Positions 14,191 through 24,087 are shown, counted from the first letter of the stretch. The stretch: 49,993 bases of DNA from an uncultured Parafilimonas sp. (GCA_937892395.1 CALAGJ010000097.1:1-49993); one strand, 5' to 3'. Numbers and translations: made by a program. The notes: a model not told the origin generated them from the sequence alone.

Positions 14191-16151
14191 TGCTGTTTTT
14201 GATCTACATCATTTATGGCGGTTTTGTCAAATAGGGAGTAGATAGAATTATTACTAATAAATTCGGGTACAATTTTTTTCATAGCCATTACCACCTGCTC
14301 ATCGTCATAAGCATCTGCTGATAATAATAGATTGTTGATGGCGGTACTCATTTTTACATGATCGAATGATGCATTTTTTGCAATCAAAATTTTTGCATGA
14401 TGTGTTGGTATTACTTCTTCTTTATTGTTTAGTAATTCCTCATATAGTTTTTCACCCGGCCGCAGGCCGGTAATTTGTATTTGAATATCTCGGCCTGGCT
14501 CACGACCGGTAAGTTGTATCATTTTTGTAGCCAGATCATAGATACGAACGGGATCCCCCATATCAAAAATAAATATTTCACTTCCACGACCCATGGCGGC
14601 TGCTTCAAGCACCAATGAACAAGCTTCCTGTATGGTCATAAAATATCTGATGATATCCGGATGAGTAACCGTAACTGGCCCTCCATTTTTTATTTGCTCA
14701 TGAAAACGTGGAATGACTGAACCATTGGATGCCAGTACATTTCCAAATCGGGTAGTGATGAATTTTGTTTTACTGTGTTGTTGGTCTATGGCAAATACAT
14801 TCCCCGTAGGGGTATAATCTTTTTCCTGCTGAATATGACAATACATTTCTGCTATCCTTTTGGAAGCCCCCATAATATTAGTAGGGTTTATAGCTTTGTC
14901 AGTAGAGATAAATAAAAAGCGATCTACATGGTATTTGATGGCAAGATCTGCCACTACTTTAGTTCCAAAAACATTGTTTCTTATAGCTTCTGATGGATGA
15001 TTTTCCATAACAGGCACATGCTTATATGCTGCTGCATGAAAAACGATTTCAGGATTATTTTGCGCAAACATGAGCTCAGCTGCATGATAATCTTTTATGT
15101 CGCAGAGAAATGACTTGACCTGAGCCGCACCATGATACTTTTCTTCTAAAGCATACTCCAGATTGTGCAGTGCAGTTTCAGACTGATCGCAGAGGATTAA
15201 CAATGAGGGTTGGTGAGCAGCTATCTGGTGTGCTAACTCGCTACCAATAGAACCCGCAGCTCCTGTTATCAAAATCTTTGCACCCTTCAACATAGTGCCA
15301 AGTGCGAAATCATTGTTTAACGCAATGGCTGGTCTGCCCAACAGTTCTTCAATTTGTACTTCTTTCATTTGATGGATAGCTACGTGACCATGCCTCCACT
15401 GATTGGCAGGAGGAATATTCATCACTTTTACCCTTTTTTCTAAGCAATCATCCACCACTTTGTTTTTGATTTTGATATTCAAATCTGGACGGGCAAAGAA
15501 TAAAATCTGCACATGAAATAAATCAATAATATTGGATAAGTTTTTATAGGAATAAATGGTAGTACCGTCAATGGATTTGGCAATATAACGCTCATCATCA
15601 TCTACAAAAGCTACTACTCTGTATCTGTGTGTAATATCTCCATCCAATGATTGTTTAAACACAGAGCCACTGTGCTCACAGCCATAAATAATAACAGGAA
15701 TTATTTCATTGTCCTCCACACTTGCTGCATACAGCTTACGTACTAAAATACGATAACCTGTAATGACAAATGCACTGGTAAAAAAATATACAATGAGTGA
15801 TGATGTGGCTATATATGAGTTATAGTTTAAAACTTTTAAAACAATATTGATTAATACTAAAAGAAAAAATGTACAAAAGACTGCACTTACAGAACGTAGC
15901 GATTCCTGAAACTCTGAAAGCCTTATAATGCCATCATAGGTTTTGAATGTAAAAAAGAATATACTGTTTATAATTGTTATTAAAAGTACACCATATACCA
16001 ACTCATGCTGATAAAAGGTTACAATTTTAAAATCTGAAAGTAAATAATTTGAATACACAAAGCAGAGCGCACATACCAATAGGTCTATTAGAAAAATAAC
16101 CCACTTGGGGGTTATCCTATTTTTAAGAAGAAATTTTCTGACTCCGTTCAA
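14178..16151 (-). CDS. CapD/PglF-like nucleoside-diphosphate-sugar 4,6-dehydratase (membrane)
   Basis: This 657-residue membrane-anchored short-chain dehydrogenase would convert a UDP-N-acetylhexosamine to its 4-keto-6-deoxy form. Four hydrophobic segments occupy the first ~135 residues, then a nucleotide-binding regulatory region, then the catalytic domain from about residue 290. The catalytic domain has the NAD loop ITGAAGSIGSELA, FHAAAYKHVPVMENHPSEA, FISTDKAINPTNIMGASKR, TTRFGNVLASNGSVIPRF and THPDIIRYFMTIQEA. This is the arrangement of PglF, WbpM and CapD. The start is a TTG at 16151; an in-frame stop lies two codons upstream and no ATG is nearby. It follows the priming transferase by 32 bases. 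Confidence 0.9.
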   Translation of the reverse strand: MNGVRKFLLKNRITPKWVIFLIDLLVCALCFVYSNYLLSDFKIVTFYQHELVYGVLLITIINSIFFFTFKTYDGIIRLSEFQESLRSVSAVFCTFFLLVLINIVLKVLNYNSYIATSSLIVYFFTSAFVITGYRILVRKLYAASVEDNEIIPVIIYGCEHSGSVFKQSLDGDITHRYRVVAFVDDDERYIAKSIDGTTIYSYKNLSNIIDLFHVQILFFARPDLNIKIKNKVVDDCLEKRVKVMNIPPANQWRHGHVAIHQMKEVQIEELLGRPAIALNNDFALGTMLKGAKILITGAAGSIGSELAHQIAAHQPSLLILCDQSETALHNLEYALEEKYHGAAQVKSFLCDIKDYHAAELMFAQNNPEIVFHAAAYKHVPVMENHPSEAIRNNVFGTKVVADLAIKYHVDRFLFISTDKAINPTNIMGASKRIAEMYCHIQQEKDYTPTGNVFAIDQQHSKTKFITTRFGNVLASNGSVIPRFHEQIKNGGPVTVTHPDIIRYFMTIQEACSLVLEAAAMGRGSEIFIFDMGDPVRIYDLATKMIQLTGREPGRDIQIQITGLRPGEKLYEELLNNKEEVIPTHHAKILIAKNASFDHVKMSTAINNLLLSADAYDDEQVVMAMKKIVPEFISNNSIYSLFDKTAINDVDQKQHLLN

Positions 16152-16183
16152 AATTCATTTTTAATAAAAATTGCCCAACCAAT

Positions 16184-16807
16184 TTATGATATAGGCCGTT
16201 TTCGTTTTCTAATAGTAAACCTGGTACGGTTTATAATAGTAAGTAAAATTATAGTAAAATAGTTAACGATATTCATCTTGTGTAGATAAATTTTATTCAA
16301 CCTGATTTTTCGGGGCATTATAGTTTCCAAGTACAATTTTTCAGGGTTTGATGTTTGTGAAAGTATTTGCTGCTCCTGCTGATATACTAATGAAGCATAG
16401 TCGGTAATGCCGGGCCTTATTGAGAATACAACTTGCTGCTCAGAAGTATATAAATCTGTATATTTTTTTACTTCGGGCCTTGGGCCTACAAAACTCATTT
16501 GTCCTATCAGCACATTATACAATTGAGGCAACTCATCTATTTTGTATTGGCGTAGCCATTTGCCCGCATTTGTAATACGGGGATCATTGCTTGATGTAAT
16601 CAATAAATCCTTGCTTTGTGCTACAAACATTGTCCTAAATTTATAGATAGTGAATGCTTTGCCAAAACGACCTGTACGCATCTGTTTAAAGTAAACAGGC
16701 CCATCTGAATCTACTTTGATGAAAATGGCAATAATGACAAACAATGGACTCAAAATAATGAGACCTATACAGGCAAGTAAGATATCAAAAAACCTGATCA
16801 GCATCAT
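16184..16807 (-). CDS. PglC-like phosphoglycosyltransferase (initiating sugar transferase)
   Basis: This 207-residue monotopic membrane enzyme transfers a sugar-1-phosphate from UDP-sugar to undecaprenyl phosphate, starting the repeat unit. One N-terminal re-entrant hydrophobic helix (FFDILLACIGLIILSPLFVI) precedes the catalytic block: GPVYFKQMRTGRFGKAFTIYKFRTM, KIDELPQLYNVLIGQMSFVG and PRPEV. The size is that of PglC-type minimal enzymes and not the two-domain WbaP type. It overlaps the aminotransferase gene by 4 bases, and the dehydratase follows it. That neighbourhood suggests its substrate is a UDP-4-amino-4,6-dideoxy sugar or a derivative. Confidence 0.9.
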   Translation of the reverse strand: MMLIRFFDILLACIGLIILSPLFVIIAIFIKVDSDGPVYFKQMRTGRFGKAFTIYKFRTMFVAQSKDLLITSSNDPRITNAGKWLRQYKIDELPQLYNVLIGQMSFVGPRPEVKKYTDLYTSEQQVVFSIRPGITDYASLVYQQEQQILSQTSNPEKLYLETIMPRKIRLNKIYLHKMNIVNYFTIILLTIINRTRFTIRKRKRPIS

Positions 16808-18021
16808 TTAATCTTCAAAATTTTTGTAACAGATTGTATAACTGCATTTGCCACTTCTATGCATTGTGCGTTTGTAAGCTGTGGATATATGGGTAAAGAT
16901 ATTTCCTGACGGTAAAGTTTAAAAGCCATAGGATAGGCTGTCATTGTATAACCCATATTTTTAAAAATAGTGAGCAAAGGGAGGGGTACAAAATGTACAT
17001 TAACGCCTACTTTTAATGTTGATATTTCATGTATGATTTTGTCTCTTTGTTTTTCTGTGCAATTTTTTATCTGCAAGGGATAGAGATGATAGGAGCTGCT
17101 GCATCCTCTCTTTTTAAAAGGAGGTATAATAGCCCAGGGGTATGCTGAAAAAATTGAATTGTAGGTCTCCATTACCCGCTTTCTGGCGGGCAATAAATTT
17201 TCTTTATATTTATTAAGTTGCGCAATGCCAATGGCGGCAAGCACATCGGGCATATTCATTTTAAAACCAGGATATACTATATCATAACGCCAGCCACCCA
17301 CTACTGTTTTTTGATAAGCATCTTTTGTTTGTCCATTCAAACTCCACAAACGCAATGTATCATATACCTGCTGTGCAGAAAATGTTGGTGGCAGATTGAT
17401 AGCTATTACACCGCCCTCAGCTGTTGTTACATTTTTGACTGCATGTAGGGAGAATACCGTGATATCTGCCTGCACGCCCATTGATTTATTTTTATATATA
17501 GCACCCAGTGCATGAGCCGAATCACTCATAACTAAAATTCTTCCCAGCTGCTGCTGGTGGATGCCTTTTGGTATAAACTTTTTTTGAATGGACGTACTAT
17601 TTATTATTTTATATATAGCATCATAATCACAAGGCCAGCCGGCAAAATCAACAGTAATAATTGCTTTTGTTTTTGGTGTGATGGCAGCATGAATTTTTTG
17701 TGGGTCAATGGTGAAGTCTTCTTGCACGTCCACCATTATGGGTGTGGCACCTATATGCATGGCTGCAAGCGCAGTGGCGCAATAAGTGTATGCGGGAATG
17801 ATGACTTCATCGCCTCGGCCCACACCATACCAATGCAACAGGAGCATCATTGCAGAGGTGGCTGAATTTACAGCAAGACAATACGATACACCACATAGTG
17901 ATGCCACTTGCTGTTCTAATTCCTTTACACGTGGTCCGGTGGTAATCCATCCACTCTGTAGGGTTTTTGTAACCTCTAAAATGGTTTCATCATCAATATA
18001 TGGGGGCGAAAATGGTATCAT
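16804..18021 (-). CDS. DegT/DnrJ/EryC1/StrS sugar aminotransferase (PglE-like)
   Basis: This 405-residue pyridoxal-phosphate enzyme would put an amino group on a keto sugar nucleotide, most plausibly C4 of the product made by the neighbouring dehydratase. The N-terminus has the family pattern FSPPYIDDETILEVTKTLQS and GWITTGPRVKELE, then AVNSATSAMMLLLHWYGVGRGDEVI. The cofactor lysine is in FSLHAVKNVTTAEGG. The start ATG overlaps the stop of the upstream glycosyltransferase by 4 bases (ATGA). The exact sugar substrate cannot be read from the sequence, and no acetyltransferase of the PglD type accompanies it in the window. Confidence 0.9.
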   Translation of the reverse strand: MIPFSPPYIDDETILEVTKTLQSGWITTGPRVKELEQQVASLCGVSYCLAVNSATSAMMLLLHWYGVGRGDEVIIPAYTYCATALAAMHIGATPIMVDVQEDFTIDPQKIHAAITPKTKAIITVDFAGWPCDYDAIYKIINSTSIQKKFIPKGIHQQQLGRILVMSDSAHALGAIYKNKSMGVQADITVFSLHAVKNVTTAEGGVIAINLPPTFSAQQVYDTLRLWSLNGQTKDAYQKTVVGGWRYDIVYPGFKMNMPDVLAAIGIAQLNKYKENLLPARKRVMETYNSIFSAYPWAIIPPFKKRGCSSSYHLYPLQIKNCTEKQRDKIIHEISTLKVGVNVHFVPLPLLTIFKNMGYTMTAYPMAFKLYRQEISLPIYPQLTNAQCIEVANAVIQSVTKILKIK

Positions 18022-19058
18022 GATTTTGATCTGACTTTATTTAAAAGTGTTTTCCATTTGGCAGCCACAATAGCTTCATCATAACCTTGTACATATTGAT
18101 ATGCTTGGGTTGTAATCTTTGATGCCAGTTCAGGATTTTCGATGAGTGTGCTGATTTGATTGACCATTTCATCCAGACTATTATCGGAACAAAGTAATCC
18201 ATTGGATTGATGTGTAATCATAAAAGGAATACCGCCAACTGATACGGAAACAATAGGCACACCCATTGCCATAAATTCTATAAAGGAAAATGGAGCATTA
18301 TCTACTTTATTGGTGCAGATATAAAGATCATATTCTGAAGCCAATTGATTTTTTTGTTGCAGATTAATATAGCCTGGAAATGATATACGATTGCCCAGGC
18401 CATTTTCGATGGCAGCATTTTTACAGGCATCCAACAGCCCCTTATCTCCACCTGCCATCACCAGCTCAAAATCAGGATATTTTTTTATTAATTGTGCAGC
18501 AATACTTACAGCCATAAATGGATTATAGATATCATGAAATGTGCGCATCCATATTAATCTTGGGCGAATTTTATTTTTCTTGTGAAAAGTATAATTGCTT
18601 AAAGTAATTGGGTTTTCAATCACCGTAGATTCAATTTTTTTTTCCTTGAATACATGTTGAAAAAATGAAGATGGGGTAATGATTGTATCTGCCTTTTGAA
18701 ATATTTGAATGAATGGATTCCCTTTTTCATTTATTCTATCTACTATGGAGCCACCACGAACAATGGTGATTTTTTTTTTCCTCAATATAGTACCTATCCA
18801 CGTTATGATGCGATACCATATAACACTATTTCTTGTGCCGAATAATGGCAATACCATCATATCATATTCATAGCTTTTAGTTACCATTTTCCAAATACAA
18901 AATATGGTATGCCATAATCTTCCTTTTTTTAGTTGAACAGTAAGTGTAGGTACTCCATGGGTTTGCAAAACCTTTGCAATGTTAAGATCAACATTTACAG
19001 GAAAGCACTTCCTCTCTTTATCATAAACGCTCAGGGTGATAATTAGAATTTTCTTCAT
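18018..19058 (-). CDS. Glycosyltransferase family 4
   Basis: This is a 346-residue GT-B enzyme. The start is taken at 19058 (MKKILIITLSVYDKERK), one base after the upstream gene ends; the frame is open 27 codons further but that would overlap the upstream gene by about 80 bases. The C-terminal nucleotide-sugar binding half shows LIWMRTFHDIYNPFMAVSIA, ELVMAGGDKGLLDACKNA and the E-x7-E-like region APFSFIEFMAMGVPIVSVSVGGI. It presumably adds one sugar of the repeat unit on the cytoplasmic side. Donor and linkage are unknown. Both ends are tightly coupled to neighbours. Confidence 0.85.
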   Translation of the reverse strand: MKKILIITLSVYDKERKCFPVNVDLNIAKVLQTHGVPTLTVQLKKGRLWHTIFCIWKMVTKSYEYDMMVLPLFGTRNSVIWYRIITWIGTILRKKKITIVRGGSIVDRINEKGNPFIQIFQKADTIITPSSFFQHVFKEKKIESTVIENPITLSNYTFHKKNKIRPRLIWMRTFHDIYNPFMAVSIAAQLIKKYPDFELVMAGGDKGLLDACKNAAIENGLGNRISFPGYINLQQKNQLASEYDLYICTNKVDNAPFSFIEFMAMGVPIVSVSVGGIPFMITHQSNGLLCSDNSLDEMVNQISTLIENPELASKITTQAYQYVQGYDEAIVAAKWKTLLNKVRSKS

Positions 19059-19059
19059 C

Positions 19060-20418
19060 TTAAATGGCTGCAAGGTTTTGCTCTTTTGTATCCTGTATTT
19101 GTTCCTTTTTCTGATTTGCAAATACCCGAAGTAGCTCATACGGTGTTGCTATGATGACCAGCAAAATGATTGGTTGAATTGAAATTTTTAAGCCATTGTG
19201 AATGATGATTAAAATAAATAAAACTAAAAAAAACACACCCATTTGAAACCAAGATTTTTTTCTTTTTAATATCCCGATGATAGTGGATAGATAAAATAAG
19301 TAGTAAGGTATAGCACCACATAAGCCATGCTCAGCAATAACACGTATAAATTCATTGTGGGCACCGGAGGTAATATGATACAGGTTATTTTCAAAAATAG
19401 CATCATTGAAATTGGCAGTACCCACGCCAAATATTGGATTCATTGAAAATAAGGAAATACCCGCATCTATTAAAACACTTCGTCCGGAAGTATTTGTATC
19501 ATTATATCTTTCTAGAATAACGCCATGTGTAGTTTCTATGGTAAAGGTATATGCTAAAAATGCTAAGGGTACTAAAATGAAGAGTAAATAAATGTTCGAA
19601 ACTTTTTTATAATTAAACAAAAAGTATAAGCCAATTACAGCAGTCAAAAAATAGAGCCCACCTCTGGAAAAACTGAGTGCAAGAAAAGTAGTAGAAAGAA
19701 AAAATGATGCAGTGTTAATGATAAACATCAGTTTGCCCTGCTGCTGCATAATAGACAGAAAATATAAAATAGAACATAAGCCTAAGTAAGCACTTATTTG
19801 TACAGGTGCCAACCCATTCATAGCTTCAGACATGGAATAGGTGCCATAGCTGATATTGTGCGTAAGTTGTGATACGAGAATGATGCCACATGTAAATATT
19901 CCTGCAAGCTTGAGATTATACAAAAGGCGATTTATTTCTTTATTTGATAATACATTGCAACTGGCCCATAATGCAACAAAAAATAATGCTACAGAATTTG
20001 TGATTAAAAATCTTGCATATTCCGGGTCTTTAGTCCTGGAACCATTAACGATTTCTACTACAACAAATAGAAACAGAAAAAAGAATGATCGGTTATGAAA
20101 GTGAAGTACCGGCCATTGTTTTACAAGCATCATTACAAAGTAGAGTACAAAGAAATAGGGCAAGAATAAATAAGGTATTTCCATTATTTTATCCCTACAA
20201 TACACTTCAATATAACAGAGGTATGGTAACCATGCAAATGCAGTTTCCGTTTTCCCGATAAATCCATGAATCAGTACTAACATAGCTGTGCCAAAAACCA
20301 TAAGCATAATGAGTGATGCCGGCAAAAGGTTTAATCCAATAATGACGCCGGAGAGCAATGCCACCAAGTGCTGTAGCAATGGGCTTTTAAAAGATATCTG
20401 GTATTCGCTCCTAAACAT
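19060..20418 (-). CDS. O-antigen ligase/polymerase-like membrane protein (Wzy/WaaL family)
   Basis: This is a 452-residue integral membrane protein with about ten or more hydrophobic segments. The long periplasmic loop with the family signature follows the middle, containing NPIFGVGTANFNDA and SGAHNEFIRVIAEHGLCGAI. In Wzy/WaaL proteins an H-N-x-F/Y-like motif in this loop takes part in moving glycan from undecaprenyl diphosphate. It could be a polymerase or a ligase; sequence alone does not decide. Its presence beside a Wzm/Wzt-type exporter is noteworthy, because polymerase-dependent systems normally use a Wzx flippase, and none is seen in the window. It overlaps the next upstream gene by 8 bases. 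Confidence 0.85.
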   Translation of the reverse strand: MFRSEYQISFKSPLLQHLVALLSGVIIGLNLLPASLIMLMVFGTAMLVLIHGFIGKTETAFAWLPYLCYIEVYCRDKIMEIPYLFLPYFFVLYFVMMLVKQWPVLHFHNRSFFFLFLFVVVEIVNGSRTKDPEYARFLITNSVALFFVALWASCNVLSNKEINRLLYNLKLAGIFTCGIILVSQLTHNISYGTYSMSEAMNGLAPVQISAYLGLCSILYFLSIMQQQGKLMFIINTASFFLSTTFLALSFSRGGLYFLTAVIGLYFLFNYKKVSNIYLLFILVPLAFLAYTFTIETTHGVILERYNDTNTSGRSVLIDAGISLFSMNPIFGVGTANFNDAIFENNLYHITSGAHNEFIRVIAEHGLCGAIPYYLFYLSTIIGILKRKKSWFQMGVFFLVLFILIIIHNGLKISIQPIILLVIIATPYELLRVFANQKKEQIQDTKEQNLAAI

Positions 20419-21568
20419 TTTTTTCTACAACGCTTTTAATAATTGTATGTGCCCAGTTTTCTAATGTATAATGTTTTGCAAACATTCTTGCGCTGCTCAT
20501 TATATCTTCAAGCGCATGTGTATCCTTAAGTTTTTGCCATATTATATCAGCAAGATCACTTGCATTATTCAACTGTACAATAAAGCCCCTTTCATTATTC
20601 ACTCCAACTATACTTGACGCCATTGCTGTATTTGAAATAAATGGAATAAGACCATAAAAAAAACCTTCCATCGGCACTTTCCCAAATCCTTCTGCAAGTG
20701 GCAGCTGTATAATAAAGTCTGACTGTAGATACATTTCTTTCAATGCTTGTGTGGGCAAATGTCCGGCTAATTTAATTGTATCAGACAATTGATGTACATC
20801 TATAAATTTTTGAAGATCTGACTTTAAGAATCCATCTCCTACAATGATGAGTTTACAAGCAATTTTTTTTTCTTTTAATTTTTTAAATACCTCTAATGTA
20901 TATAGGTGATTTTTTATTGGGAGTAAACTACCTACAGAAAGAAATACAGGTACATGATTTGGCATTTGCCAACGCCTAATTCTTTGCTCTATGGCAGGCA
21001 ATGCTTGATCCCATTCTTGCAAGCTATAGGATGGGCTATAGGTAGGATGAAACTTTGATTTTTTTTCAGGTGCATGATGATAGATCAGCACCGGACCATT
21101 GAAAAAATATCTAAGCAATATTTTCTGTATGCGGAAGCTTAATGGCTCATGCAAATAATTTTTCCAAGTGCCTGTATAAAGTGCAAACTTTTTTTGCTTT
21201 CTGAAAGCATAGATACCCGGAATGCTGATATTGTTTGGAAACCTTAAAAAGAAAAAATCGGCTTGTACTTTTACTCTTTGAAATGCTTTCATCCACAAAG
21301 GAATTGTAAAGAGTATTTGCAGTTTGTGCCTTGTACTTTTGCCTCCTCTTACAGGCATTTTAATAAATGTAAATGAACTCGGATAGTAAGAAAGAGAAAG
21401 TGTTTGTGCATCAGAATTAATGACAGGGCAAATTAATATAACTTGTTTAAAATATTTTCCCAAAGCTTGCATTTGTCTGCAAAAAATATGCACCTGTGTT
21501 CCCACCTTGCCGTTTGCATCTTCAATATGTAAACAGTCTGATATGATGGCAAGTGTTTTATCTTTCAT
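20411..21568 (-). CDS. Glycosyltransferase family 4
   Basis: This is a 385-residue GT-B protein. The N-terminal half has CLHIEDANGKVGTQVHIFCR and the C-terminal half shows FLSVGSLLPIKNHLYTLEVF, KLIIVGDGFLKSDLQKF, and the donor-site region QLPLAEGFGKVPMEGFFYGL with the E-x7-E spacing. The first domain is basic and aromatic, as in enzymes that work on lipid-linked acceptors at the membrane. Its start overlaps the stop of the GT2 gene by 4 bases (ATGA), so the two are translationally coupled. The sugar added is unknown. Confidence 0.87.
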   Translation of the reverse strand: MKDKTLAIISDCLHIEDANGKVGTQVHIFCRQMQALGKYFKQVILICPVINSDAQTLSLSYYPSSFTFIKMPVRGGKSTRHKLQILFTIPLWMKAFQRVKVQADFFFLRFPNNISIPGIYAFRKQKKFALYTGTWKNYLHEPLSFRIQKILLRYFFNGPVLIYHHAPEKKSKFHPTYSPSYSLQEWDQALPAIEQRIRRWQMPNHVPVFLSVGSLLPIKNHLYTLEVFKKLKEKKIACKLIIVGDGFLKSDLQKFIDVHQLSDTIKLAGHLPTQALKEMYLQSDFIIQLPLAEGFGKVPMEGFFYGLIPFISNTAMASSIVGVNNERGFIVQLNNASDLADIIWQKLKDTHALEDIMSSARMFAKHYTLENWAHTIIKSVVEKNV

Positions 21569-22917
21569 GAAATAACCCGAGGCATTAAATGTTGAACAGG
21601 CTTCTGACCTGTTTGAAATTTTAAAAACATTTCTTCTGCAATCCGTTCACTTTTTCTATAACGTATAAATGTGAGTGGAATACTTATAAAAAAAATGACC
21701 ATGCTCAAATAACGTATTGCTGCATTGCGCTTCATGGCATAAGTACTATGTGATAATAGAAGATTTAAAAAAACAGTATATCTATAAGATGATTTTGTGA
21801 AATATTTTTTATAAGCATACAACACGCTGGGAACGGGCTTTGGTTGCCACCAGTATTTTGGTCGCCATCCATCCCAGCCAACGGATTCACGTAGGCCACC
21901 CTTGTCTGCTTTGAGATGCACCCGGTATGCTTTTGGGTTTGAGATGCTCCTGCACCCATGCATATATAACCTATAGCCATACTCGCCATCTCCCTGTCTG
22001 CCTTCGTTAAACTGCTCATCAAACAATCCGGTTTTTTCAAATACTTTGCGCCTTACCATTGCATTGCCACTATCAAACTGATCTGCCCATCTTAAATAAT
22101 TATAATCAGCAGGTATCTTTGCACCTGCAGATGCAAGCGACACACCAGCAGACACATCAGCATTAAAATAATTTATTGCTTTTATATGCATTTCAATCCA
22201 ATCAGGAGCTACCCTGCTATCATCATCAAAAAATAATATTAAAGATCCCTTAGACTTCTTGATGGCATTGTTTCTTGCTGTCCACAGTAGTTTTTCTTCT
22301 TGCCTAATCAATACAATGTTAAGTGGAAATGATTCATAAAATGTGGTATCAAATTGATTTGATTGATCTGTTACGATCACTTCAAAATTTGTAAAAGTTT
22401 GATGACACAAATCTTGTAATGTATCTTTTAAATAATCGTATCTGTTTAAGGTAGGGATGATGATACTTACTAAATAATTTTTGTTGATATCCGTTTCATC
22501 AAACTGTTTGTATGGAATTACCTTAGCACCTAATACATTTTTTTTGACATGAAGTGTATAAATAAAAGCCTTTATTTCTTTTAGGGGATTATGAAGACCC
22601 AAAACCCGTATTAAAAAAATATAAAGGCACCACTTTGATCCCCAATATTTTTTTATAAAGCGATATTCATCTTGCAATGTTGGGGGATTCAGGGTTTTAA
22701 TATAATTCCTTTCAGTAGCCGATGCTTCCAATAAAACGCCATTATTCCATTGTGCAAAAGCTTCATCTGCCAGCTGCGCAGATAATGTATTGTATTGATG
22801 ATCTGATATCTGATTGGCATCTATCATAATGCAACAGGCAGTAGCATTTGCTACATCCGGCGTAAGTGAGAACTGCCAGCAGCCCTTTACATATTTGATA
22901 AAGCTGAATGCAATCAT
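21565..22917 (-). CDS. Glycosyltransferase family 2 with N-terminal extension
   Basis: This 450-residue protein contains a GT-A catalytic domain from about residue 145: SIIIPTLNRYDYLKDTLQDL, then EVIVTDQSN, the metal-binding LILFFDDDSRVAPDW, and GLFDEQFNEGRQGDGEYGYR as the acceptor/catalytic region. A hydrophobic segment (YLSMVIFFISIPLTFI) near the C-terminus probably anchors it. The first ~140 residues do not belong to the GT-A fold and contain FAQWNNGVLLEASATERNYI, whose function I do not recognise. The length exceeds a minimal GT2 by this extension. The gene is coupled to the downstream GT4 by a 4-base overlap. Confidence 0.85.
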   Translation of the reverse strand: MIAFSFIKYVKGCWQFSLTPDVANATACCIMIDANQISDHQYNTLSAQLADEAFAQWNNGVLLEASATERNYIKTLNPPTLQDEYRFIKKYWGSKWCLYIFLIRVLGLHNPLKEIKAFIYTLHVKKNVLGAKVIPYKQFDETDINKNYLVSIIIPTLNRYDYLKDTLQDLCHQTFTNFEVIVTDQSNQFDTTFYESFPLNIVLIRQEEKLLWTARNNAIKKSKGSLILFFDDDSRVAPDWIEMHIKAINYFNADVSAGVSLASAGAKIPADYNYLRWADQFDSGNAMVRRKVFEKTGLFDEQFNEGRQGDGEYGYRLYMHGCRSISNPKAYRVHLKADKGGLRESVGWDGWRPKYWWQPKPVPSVLYAYKKYFTKSSYRYTVFLNLLLSHSTYAMKRNAAIRYLSMVIFFISIPLTFIRYRKSERIAEEMFLKFQTGQKPVQHLMPRVIS

Positions 22918-22927
22918 TTGAAGTGAA

Positions 22928-24085
22928 TTACAATATTGTTGGTTGATTCATTTTGATTAATTCATTGTACTTTTTTTCAAAGCCATTCAGATAATTTGTT
23001 GTAGTGAATTTATCCACAACAGATTGATAGGCTCTTTCACCTATTTGATGGCCAAGAGATTCGTCTGTCATCATTTGTTTTATACAATCATACATGGTGT
23101 CTATATCACCCACATCTGATAAAAATCCATTATCTCCATCCACAATTACCTCCTGCATACCTCCGGCCTTTGTACATACAACTGGTAGCTTCATGCACAT
23201 AGCTTCAATGGCCGCATTGCTCACTCCCTCATAGATGCTCGGCAAAAAAAACACATCTGCATTTTTGTAATAGGGTATAATTTCTTTTTGATTTTTTGAG
23301 CCAGCAAATTCTATCACATCATTCAGTTTCATAAAATGGCAATGATAATTTACTTCCAATTTTTGAGGCCCATCACCTATGATAATCCATTTAAAATCGT
23401 AACCTGCTTTTTTCAATTTATACATGATGTGCATACCGGTTATATATCCTTTTTGTAAAGTTAAACGGCCCACCGTAAGAATTGTAAATTGACTTTGTTT
23501 ACTTACTTTGTTTTCTGGTATAAATTCAGAAGTATTGATACCGGTATATTGAATGAATATTTTAGCCGAGTCCTTACAATACGGAATGATTGTCTGACGC
23601 ATGTCACCCGACACGCAATGAATAGCATCTACTTGATCAAATAAAACTTTCATTTTCTCCGAACGATCAGTTTGTAAAAGTGGCATTAGTTTTTCACCAC
23701 TTCCACGGCAACTTACCACTATCTTTCCAGGCAGTTTTTTTATTGCTTCCAAATACAGTACCCCCAATCCGGAAAAAACAAAATGTATGATATCGGGATT
23801 AAATCTTTCTGCAATGTGAATCAGGAAGTTATTAGAAAGTTTTGTGCTTTTTCTGAGATGATCTATTGCATGCTGAGGGTGCATGGCAGCATATTGTAAT
23901 AAATTTTTTTTATTGATGATTTCGATACGAATATTGTTTGAAATAGGAGTAGTTAAATCTTCCGGGCTATAAGCACTACAGCAAATCAATATCTCATGAC
24001 CGCGGTCTGCTAAGCCCAATATTTTTGTAGCAATAAATGTTTCACTTTTTGAAGGAAATTTATTTGTGATAAATAATATGCGCAT
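22928..24085 (-). CDS. Glycosyltransferase family 4
   Basis: This is a 385-residue GT-B enzyme of the GT4 type. The N-terminus MRILFITNKFPSKSETFIAT is typical of colanic-acid-type transferases such as WcaL. The donor half shows FTILTVGRLTLQKGYITGM, WIIIGDGPQKLEVN and the E-x7-E motif in FFLPSIYEGVSNAAIEAMCM followed by LPVVCTKAGGMQEVI. It lies 2 bases after the asparagine synthase gene and 10 before the GT2 gene, within the same operon. The exact sugar and linkage cannot be deduced. Confidence 0.9.
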   Translation of the reverse strand: MRILFITNKFPSKSETFIATKILGLADRGHEILICCSAYSPEDLTTPISNNIRIEIINKKNLLQYAAMHPQHAIDHLRKSTKLSNNFLIHIAERFNPDIIHFVFSGLGVLYLEAIKKLPGKIVVSCRGSGEKLMPLLQTDRSEKMKVLFDQVDAIHCVSGDMRQTIIPYCKDSAKIFIQYTGINTSEFIPENKVSKQSQFTILTVGRLTLQKGYITGMHIMYKLKKAGYDFKWIIIGDGPQKLEVNYHCHFMKLNDVIEFAGSKNQKEIIPYYKNADVFFLPSIYEGVSNAAIEAMCMKLPVVCTKAGGMQEVIVDGDNGFLSDVGDIDTMYDCIKQMMTDESLGHQIGERAYQSVVDKFTTTNYLNGFEKKYNELIKMNQPTIL

Positions 24086-24087
24086 GT

